Shown here one piece after another: positions 15,409-20,530 of a DNA stretch of 20,530 nucleotides; within the stretch, counting starts at the first letter, position 1, and each line of letters begins with the position of its first letter. The notes below the pieces were generated by a model. That model was given only the letters and a program-made list of their open reading frames with translations, ran no database searches and was not told where the DNA came from. Made by a program: the position numbers and the translations under genes. The stretch is from the NCBI GenBank assembly GCA_041476545.1, contig JBGOTP010000048.1, forward strand, positions 1 through 20,530. Reading direction: 5' to 3'. The DNA is from JBGOTP01 sp041476545 (GTDB taxonomy: Bacteria; Acidobacteriota; Vicinamibacteria; Vicinamibacterales; CAVVIG01).

Positions 15409-17520
15409 CTACGGACTCCGATACGCCTTCCGCTGTTTGTAGAGATCGAGCCGCTCGGCGATCAAAGTCGCTGCGCGCCCAGGAGGCGCGTGCTGGAGCG
15501 CGAGTTGCGCATACTCGACGGCGGCATCGAACTCCCCGGCCTCCGCGCATGCAGCGGCGAGCGTATCGAGCGCCGCCGGATCCTGTCCGCCGCTCAACCG
15601 CACGGCGAGTTGCGCGAGCCGTTTCGCTTCGAGCCCGTTGCGCAACGCGTCTTCAGGCGCGGTCGCGAGCAACGACGCCAGATCGTTCAGCGCGGGTGCA
15701 TTGTTGGGCATCAGACGAACGGTTTCGCGGAAGCTGTCGATCGCCGCCGCGCGGTTGCCCTGCGCGCGATAGGCCCGGCCGAGGTTGTAGCGGGCCTCCG
15801 CGCTGCGCGGGTCAATCCGGACCGCTTCCATCAGGTGAACGATCGCCTGCGACGGGTTCCCTCGCTGCAGCAACACGCTCCCCAGATTGTTGTGGGCGGA
15901 CGCGTAGTCGGGCCTGATTTGGAGCGCCTTCTGGTACTCACCGATCGCCTGATCCAGCCGGCCACCGCTCATCTGGACGTCGCGGCCCGTGCTCGCGGCG
16001 ACGGTCAGCGCCGTCGCCAGATTGAAATGCGTGACGGCCGACTCCGGCTTCAACTTCGCGGAGGCGTCGAAATGATCGACCGCCCGCTCCGGCTGATTCA
16101 TGGCCAGATACAACAACGCCACATCGTCGTGGAGCGCCACGCGCGCCGGCTCCGCGCGGATCAGCAGTTCCGTGCCGACGATGTCTTCGGCGAGCATCTT
16201 GGGACGGAAGTCGTTGTTGAGCGCGGCCAGATCGCGCTCGTTCGCGGTGAGCACCTGAATCCAGAGATCGCCCATTTCGTCCGACGACCGCTGTCCCCAC
16301 AGCACGCGCTGCAGCGGCTGCGTGTTGCGGGGATTCCCGGACGAGTTGTCGTACGTGTACTGCATCTCGACCTTTGTGCCCCTGGGGAGCGGCATCGGCT
16401 TCACCAGCCGGTACACGTGCTGCCAGCGGAAGTCCCAGTCCTTGATGTAAATGAGCCACTTCGTCGTACCGTCGGGAAGCGTGGCGACCCCTTTGATCTC
16501 GCGTCCCCGGTAATGCGCATGGGGCTGCACGGCCTGCACGTCCACGTCCACGGGCAAGACGTACGAGTCCGTCACGTGGTACGCGCGTTCGCCCGCCGGA
16601 ATATCCAAGTTCTGGCGCGAGAGCCGGATCATCGCGGGCGTGCGTTCGGGTGGATCGTTGCTGAAGTAGAGCCCGACGGACGGTTGCACGGGCTCGGCCT
16701 TGCCCGTCGGCACGAGATGCAATTGCACGACGAGATCGGCGCCGCGCGTGAGATGCCACGCGAGACCCTTCGGAAGGAGCGGCGGTACCTGACCGGGGGT
16801 CCAGCCGAGGAAGTGGCCATCCGGATATCCGGCCGAGTGCGCGAGCAGCCCCTCGTATCCGGGCGCGGGATCGTCCTCATCCAGCAACCTCGACGTCGGC
16901 GTGTTGTCGACCCGGATGGTCGCGTGGTGCACGACGCCCCGGTTGCCCGGATGAAACTCGATGCCACGGACGTACTTCGTCCCGTCGACGCGCAGTGGGA
17001 ACACGAAGATGCGGAACCGATCGCCGCCCTCAGCCGGGACCGTGTAGGGTTGCGGAAGCGTAACGATCAAATCCGGTGTGCCGAGCTGCCAGTCGGCGTT
17101 CCACTGTGGCGCGTCCGGAAGCGCACGCGGGTCTCCTTCGGGTGAACCCGCGGACACCCAGCGCTGAATCAGGTCGATCTGATCGCGTGTCAGCGGTTCG
17201 AGCCCGACAAACTCCCCGTAGCCCGGCTCGGCCTTCCAGGGCGGCATGACTCGCTTCAGCGTCAACTCGGCAATGAGCGTCGTGTGCTGCCGTACGGACG
17301 CGTACGTCAGCACGCTGAACGGCGCCGCGCCTCCGTCGTGATGACACACGCTGCACCGGCTGAACAGAATCGGCGCAATGTCGCTGCTGAAGGTGGGTGG
17401 ATCGTCCGGCTGACGCCGGACGTCACTGGAGAGGGAGGCGCCCGCGGTCGTGAGAGCCATTGCCGTTGCGCCCACAGTCGCCGCGAACCGGGAGAACCGC
17501 GTGAACCCCGTGAACCTCAT
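15409..17520 (-). CDS. exported cytochrome c-PHM-like monooxygenase-TPR fusion
   Basis: 703 residues from the ATG at 17520; the frame runs back to a TTG at 17586, but that extension is only repeat-encoded Phe-Thr-Gly units. The signal peptide (about 1-31) has an Arg-rich start that is itself partly repeat-encoded. Cytochrome c domain: CSVCH (Cys56, Cys59, His60) and MPPW. PHM-like ligands: VVHHAT (His198, His199), VQLHLVPTG (His268), QPHAHYRG (His334, His336) and SSDEMGDLW (Met416), so both copper sites look intact. Residues about 460-690 are TPR repeats (ASAHNNLGSVLLQRGNPSQA and EARYNLGRAYRAQGNRAAA are canonical). The TPRs probably dock a protein partner. The redoxin gene lies immediately upstream in the same direction. 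Expected role: O2-dependent hydroxylation outside the cytoplasm, substrate unknown. Confidence 0.9.
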   Translation of the reverse strand: MRFTGFTRFSRFAATVGATAMALTTAGASLSSDVRRQPDDPPTFSSDIAPILFSRCSVCHHDGGAAPFSVLTYASVRQHTTLIAELTLKRVMPPWKAEPGYGEFVGLEPLTRDQIDLIQRWVSAGSPEGDPRALPDAPQWNADWQLGTPDLIVTLPQPYTVPAEGGDRFRIFVFPLRVDGTKYVRGIEFHPGNRGVVHHATIRVDNTPTSRLLDEDDPAPGYEGLLAHSAGYPDGHFLGWTPGQVPPLLPKGLAWHLTRGADLVVQLHLVPTGKAEPVQPSVGLYFSNDPPERTPAMIRLSRQNLDIPAGERAYHVTDSYVLPVDVDVQAVQPHAHYRGREIKGVATLPDGTTKWLIYIKDWDFRWQHVYRLVKPMPLPRGTKVEMQYTYDNSSGNPRNTQPLQRVLWGQRSSDEMGDLWIQVLTANERDLAALNNDFRPKMLAEDIVGTELLIRAEPARVALHDDVALLYLAMNQPERAVDHFDASAKLKPESAVTHFNLATALTVAASTGRDVQMSGGRLDQAIGEYQKALQIRPDYASAHNNLGSVLLQRGNPSQAIVHLMEAVRIDPRSAEARYNLGRAYRAQGNRAAAIDSFRETVRLMPNNAPALNDLASLLATAPEDALRNGLEAKRLAQLAVRLSGGQDPAALDTLAAACAEAGEFDAAVEYAQLALQHAPPGRAATLIAERLDLYKQRKAYRSP

Positions 17521-17563
17521 GAACCTCGCGAACCCTGTGAACCCTGTGAACCCCGTGAACCCA
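17483..17563 (+). repeat. 9-bp tandem array, nine units (GTGAACCCC family)
   Basis: Nine units related to GTGAACCCC, ending in the same GTGAACCCA unit as the array at 13993-14073. It lies between the redoxin stop and the cytochrome c-PHM-TPR coding region. Read on the minus strand it encodes Phe-Thr-Gly/Phe-Ala-Arg units in the N-terminus, and it contains the ATG at 17520. Confidence 0.85.
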
Positions 17564-17566
17564 GAT

Positions 17567-18178
17567 TCACTGTACGAAGTCAGCAATGAAACAGCCGACC
17601 GCGGGCTGCGTCGCGCTCGACACAGGCGTCCCCGCCAGCACCGACGTCAACACATCCTGAAGATCGCGACGCGTCGGCGCTGGCCGCTCCACGCCGACGC
17701 TCACATACCGATCGTCGATCCGGCCGTGATAGACGAGCGAGCGGCGTGCATCGTAGACCGCTGCTTCTGGCGTCACGCTGACCTTTGTGATCTTGGCTAG
17801 ATCGTGCGCGGGATCGCGCAAGGCGCGCACGGGATACCCGAACGCCTTCAGGTGCGCGCGGATGTCGGCCGCCGATTCGGCCGGATTGGGATAGACGAGC
17901 CAGAACGTCACACCGTTCGACGAGAAGGCGTCGTGCAACCTGCGTACCTCCGGCGCGTACCGGTTCGAAATCGGGCAACTCACGCTGGCGAAGACGAATA
18001 CAGTCGCCTTTGTACTTGGGAGCGCCTGGAACGGATCGACGAGCGCGTTGTCGAGATCGCGCAGGCGAAGCGTCGAAGGAGCGGCGGACAGGCGACCTGC
18101 GCCAGCCGACCCGGCGAACGCGAACACGAGCAAGCACAACACAGCCCGCCCCCTGGTTCGCCACCGCGCGGCTGTCAT
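17567..18178 (-). CDS. exported redoxin (AhpC/TSA-thioredoxin fold)
   Basis: 203 residues with a signal peptide (1-33, ending LSAAP). The thioredoxin-like core contains TVFVFASVSCPISNRYAPEV, with the reactive Cys68 in a CPIS motif rather than CxxC, then WLVYPNP near 93 and VSVTPEAAVYD near 133, where the cis-Pro is expected. A second Cys196 near the C-terminus (AVGCFIAD) may be the resolving or partner Cys. This kind of redoxin is often found next to, or fused with, cytochrome c-PHM-like proteins in Acidobacteriota and Planctomycetota (from memory, not checked here). Likely role: thiol or copper handling, or haem-attachment redox support, for the downstream enzyme. The stop is followed by the 9-bp array that leads into that gene. 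Confidence 0.87.
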   Translation of the reverse strand: MTAARWRTRGRAVLCLLVFAFAGSAGAGRLSAAPSTLRLRDLDNALVDPFQALPSTKATVFVFASVSCPISNRYAPEVRRLHDAFSSNGVTFWLVYPNPAESAADIRAHLKAFGYPVRALRDPAHDLAKITKVSVTPEAAVYDARRSLVYHGRIDDRYVSVGVERPAPTRRDLQDVLTSVLAGTPVSSATQPAVGCFIADFVQ

Positions 18179-18266
18179 GATGTCCAGCGTAGCACGTCGG
18201 GAAGGCTACCGGGCGTGGATGACGCGAGGATAGCGGGTCAGTTTCGCGGACGGCAGACGCTGCCGC

Positions 18267-18525
18267 CGCCGGACGGGACGACGCGGGGCCTCGCCGCCAC
18301 GAATGTCGCGCGGAAAAATGCGCGCGACGGTCTGAGCTGACGATCGCCGCGTCGATTCAGCCAGTCCGAAGGCCGGTGTTCGGAACTAGCCACGCCGGTC
18401 GTCATTCGAACGGTGGGGTGACATCCGACGATCGACGCGGCCTGCTGCCTCTCGCACGCATTTTACCGGCACCCGATCGCGCGAATTCGACGCGACGTGG
18501 CCCCAAGTCGTCCCGTCCGCCGGCG
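18267..18525 (-). repeat. R2 long inverted-repeat element, copy C
   Basis: Imperfect palindrome centred near 18394. Arms: CGGACGGGACGAC (18270-18282) pairs with 18507-18519, GGGGCC (18285-18290) with 18499-18504, CGCGCG (18307-18312) with 18478-18483, AAAATGCG (18315-18322) with 18457-18464, and CCGCGTCGAT (18347-18356) with 18431-18440. The minus strand aligns with copy A at 39-303. It ends about 90 bases before the redoxin start codon, in the same orientation as that gene. No coding content. Confidence 0.65.
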
Positions 18526-18551
18526 CGAACCGGCGTCCATTGTCAATCGTG

Positions 18552-18774
18552 TTTGTCACTCGTTCGTGACCGACAGCCAGAAACATGCTGCGGCATCGAA
18601 CGTTGCGAGCGGCGCGTCGCACGCGACAGTCGGGAAACCGAATCGGAGGGCCGAAATCCGCGGCAACTCACGGAGTTGCCGCATGCCGCCGACAGATCCC
18701 GAGATGAGGTTTCCGTGCCGTCGAGCCGTTCGCAGAGCAGCATGTTTCTGGCGTGACACCGCCAAAGTGACAAA
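18552..18774 (-). repeat. R1 nested palindrome, copy D
   Basis: Outer pairs: TTTGTCACT (18552-18560 with 18766-18774) and the perfect 15-bp CCAGAAACATGCTGC (18577-18591 with 18737-18751). Apical hairpin: GCGGCAACTC, three-base loop, and its complement (18660-18682). On the minus strand it aligns with copy B, including GCGAAC, CGACG, CACGG, TTCGGC, TTTCCC and CGCGTG blocks in order. It lies 27 bases before copy C of R2 in that orientation. Small ORFs crossing it look spurious. Confidence 0.7.
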
Positions 18775-18780
18775 AGTCTA

Positions 18781-18799
18781 ACGGACGGCCGCTCGGGGC
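18781..18799 (+). repeat. possible R2 arm fragment
   Basis: ACGGACGGCCGCTCGGGGC resembles the R2 start at 7957-7978 with a five-base deletion. It lies next to R1 copy D, on its outer side and in the opposite orientation to copy C. Otherwise nothing recognisable is seen in 18775-18920. Confidence 0.3.
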
Positions 18800-18920
18800 G
18801 ATCGCGACGCTCGTCAACAGTAGGGGGCGGCCGGACGACATCGGTGGCGGCGACCCGTGCGAGGGCGGCCGGTCAGCACGTGAAGGTAACTGTGCGCCGC
18901 GACGCAGTGCGACAAAGCAA

Positions 18921-18953
18921 AAAGGGTGGGCTCATTGCTGAGCCCACCCCTTT
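18921..18953 (-). terminator. rho-independent terminator of the TonB-dependent receptor gene
   Basis: A perfect 11-bp stem GGGTGGGCTCA (18924-18934) with TGAGCCCACCC (18939-18949) and a four-base loop. On the minus strand it is followed by TTTTTGCTTTG. It lies 33 bases downstream of the receptor stop codon. Confidence 0.9.
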
Positions 18954-18985
18954 GTCTTGCTTACTGACGACTGAACGGCGCGATC

Positions 18986-20530
18986 TTAGAAGTCGTACTG
19001 GATGCCGAACTTCAAGAGCCGGCCACCGAGAAACGCCGATGGCCTCAAGAAGGTCACGTTGGGAATCGCCGCCGCCCCCCCCGGTACCGCCAATGTGCCC
19101 CACGTCGCCGTGCTGCCCTGAGGTGTTCTGGCATTGAAGATGTTGTACAGCTCGACGAGGCCATTGATCCTCGACCGCCCTACTTTGAAACGCCGGGAGA
19201 GGCGCGTATCGACCTCGTTCAACCTCTGATCGTAAACGCTTCCGGGAAGGATAACGCTCGCGCTAGCGGTTGAGCTGCACACACCGGTCGGCAGGGTGCA
19301 GGCCGAGAGGTTGCGACCCAACGCGGCGAAGACGACCGCGTTCGGTATCGTGACGGTTGCGCTGATCGGAAGGCCCGGAAGATTCTTATAGGTTGCCGCG
19401 AGTACGAAGTCGGCCGGCAGCGGATACACCGCCTGCAGTTTGACCTGCGAGCCGGCTCCGCTCCAAAGCTTGTCCTTCCTCTCGCAGTAATTGGCGTCGC
19501 GCAGGCCGATGCCGGCAAAGGTGGTGGAGATGACATTCGACGAGACTTCGGGGTGGTTGTTCGCGAAGCAGTCGTTGGTGACTGTGCGGCCAATTGAGAT
19601 GCCACCCGCCAGCAGGCCGGACCCCTTGAAGCGCCAGTTCACCGACAGGTCGGCGCCTTTGTAGATCTCCGTATGTTGGCCGGACAGTCCGGGCACGTCC
19701 TGTGTCCGGGCCCACACTGAATGCACGAGTGCCTTGTTGGCAAAGTTCACGTTCGTGAGACCGCACACCTGCTGGCCGCTCACCGGGCCGAGTCGCGAAT
19801 CGGTCGGCGCCGTGATGCAGTAACTGTCGTAGCCTCCAGTGGGCCCGATACCTGGGGCCACCAGATCGTTGTAGACCACCTGGGGGTTGTACCAGGCCGT
19901 GTGGTAGAAGCCGCCAGTGATACCCAGACCCGGCCGCAACTGGTGCTGGATCGACACCGACCACTGGTCGTTGTAGTCGCGGGTTCCCCAACCGGTACGG
20001 GCCCGCACATCGTAATTGATGGCCGGAGCCGTTGGTTGGCCGAAGAGGGCATTGGCAACCGAGCCGCACTCGCCGTTGGCGGCTTGGTTGTTCAGGTCGC
20101 AGTCCGGGATGAAATTGCCGTTGCCTAGAACGCCAGTTGCGGCGTTGGGCCCCTGATCGTTCCACGTGCGGATGGCTGATGTGGAGATGTTCGAGGCGGG
20201 GGAGGCGAAGTTCAAGGCGCCGGCGCCAACCCCCAGCAGATAGCGTCCCCACGACCCTTTGATGGCCGTTTTACCGGTGCCGAACAGGTCGTACGCCACG
20301 CCAATGCGAGGCGTGATGTCGCTGAACTTGGGCAGGCCGTCAGCCGCTGCGTAGGTGGCCGCGGGAATGAACCGCCCGGCCACGTTCGTGATCGCGAGGG
20401 TATGCGCGTTGAAATGATCGTACCGCAGGCCCAGGGTCAACGTCAGTCGCTTGGTCGTCCACTGATCGTTCGCGAAGAAGGCGATGCTCGCCAACCGCCC
20501 ATTGCTCCTGAACGGACTGGCGGCCTCCGT
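18986..20530 (-). CDS. TonB-dependent receptor (Oar-like), C-terminal part
   Basis: About 515 residues of an outer-membrane barrel whose 5' end lies beyond the window; the frame stays open to base 20530, so the TTG at 20494 is not the start. Barrel strands show the usual alternating aromatic pattern (FFANDQWTTKRLTLTLGLRYDHF, IGVAYDLFGTGKTAIKGSWGRY, WSVSIQHQL), and the C-terminus LLKFGIQYDF ends in Phe as required for barrel insertion. RINGLVELYNIFNARTP is the typical penultimate strand of the large Acidobacteriota receptors with a carboxypeptidase-regulatory-like N-terminal domain; that domain would lie upstream, outside the window. Several Cys in loops (PDCDL, GECGS, SYC, QQVC) suggest disulfides. 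Role: TonB-powered uptake of a large substrate, unknown. It ends at a strong terminator, so it is a separate transcription unit. Confidence 0.88.
   Translation of the reverse strand, partial: TEAASPFRSNGRLASIAFFANDQWTTKRLTLTLGLRYDHFNAHTLAITNVAGRFIPAATYAAADGLPKFSDITPRIGVAYDLFGTGKTAIKGSWGRYLLGVGAGALNFASPASNISTSAIRTWNDQGPNAATGVLGNGNFIPDCDLNNQAANGECGSVANALFGQPTAPAINYDVRARTGWGTRDYNDQWSVSIQHQLRPGLGITGGFYHTAWYNPQVVYNDLVAPGIGPTGGYDSYCITAPTDSRLGPVSGQQVCGLTNVNFANKALVHSVWARTQDVPGLSGQHTEIYKGADLSVNWRFKGSGLLAGGISIGRTVTNDCFANNHPEVSSNVISTTFAGIGLRDANYCERKDKLWSGAGSQVKLQAVYPLPADFVLAATYKNLPGLPISATVTIPNAVVFAALGRNLSACTLPTGVCSSTASASVILPGSVYDQRLNEVDTRLSRRFKVGRSRINGLVELYNIFNARTPQGSTATWGTLAVPGGAAAIPNVTFLRPSAFLGGRLLKFGIQYDF

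Noticed and set aside
17521..17586. TTG start giving a 725-residue cytochrome c-PHM-TPR protein
   Set aside because: The extra residues are only repeat-encoded Phe-Thr-Gly units overlapping the redoxin stop; the ATG at 17520 yields a normal signal peptide.
18376..18781. Small ORFs on both strands in the non-coding region (up to 126 codons)
   Set aside because: They cross the R1 and R2 palindromes, have no ribosome sites or domain pattern, and overlap one another in several frames.

Overview
This is a GC-rich window dominated by minus-strand genes for exported proteins. Almost every product carries a signal peptide. The gene types (large TonB-dependent receptor of the Oar kind, cytochrome c fused to a copper monooxygenase fold, NHL/PAL-like beta-propellers, Abhydrolase_10 hydrolase) and the dispersed intergenic repeats suggest an Acidobacteriota genome, probably Vicinamibacteria. 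That assignment is inference from gene content; there is no rRNA or marker gene to confirm it.

Layout. 1-403: non-coding, with a long inverted-repeat element (R2). 404-2658 (+): an exported protein of unknown function followed after 8 bases by a small Omp85-type outer-membrane protein. 2664-2807: palindromic low-complexity spacer between convergent genes. 7638-2809 (-): likely operon of cytochrome c-PHM-like monooxygenase, exported unknown protein, PAL-like NHL propeller and Abhydrolase_10 hydrolase; the last two overlap by ATGA. 7639-8089: non-coding, with a nested palindrome (R1), an R2 fragment, a terminator and a REP-like repeat. 13800-8090 (-): four PAL-like propellers arranged as two tandem copies of a two-gene module. 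14065-15405 (+): HupE/UreJ_2-type membrane protein. 18178-15409 (-): redoxin and a cytochrome c-PHM-TPR protein. 18179-18985: non-coding, with R2 and R1 elements and a strong terminator. 18986-20530 (-): 3' part of a TonB-dependent receptor gene cut by the window edge.

How the genes may work together. Animal peptide amidation uses two activities: PHM, a two-copper monooxygenase that hydroxylates a glycine alpha carbon, and PAL, a zinc NHL propeller that cleaves the product. This window encodes two PHM-like proteins with all six copper ligands apparently present, each with a CXXCH cytochrome domain in front, and five PAL-like propellers. Two of the propellers keep the full Zn-His triad plus the catalytic Tyr and Arg residues. 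An extracytoplasmic hydroxylase/lyase pathway acting on N-acyl-glycine-like or other C-H substrates, with electrons delivered through haem c, is the most interesting hypothesis here. The substrate is unknown.

The second striking feature is a diverged family of long palindromic elements (R1 and R2, in fixed order). The apical hairpins of the two R1 copies differ by three compensatory base-pair changes. Several unrelated short tandem repeats also fill the spacers, and one 9-bp array appears to supply the start codons and first residues of two exported proteins.
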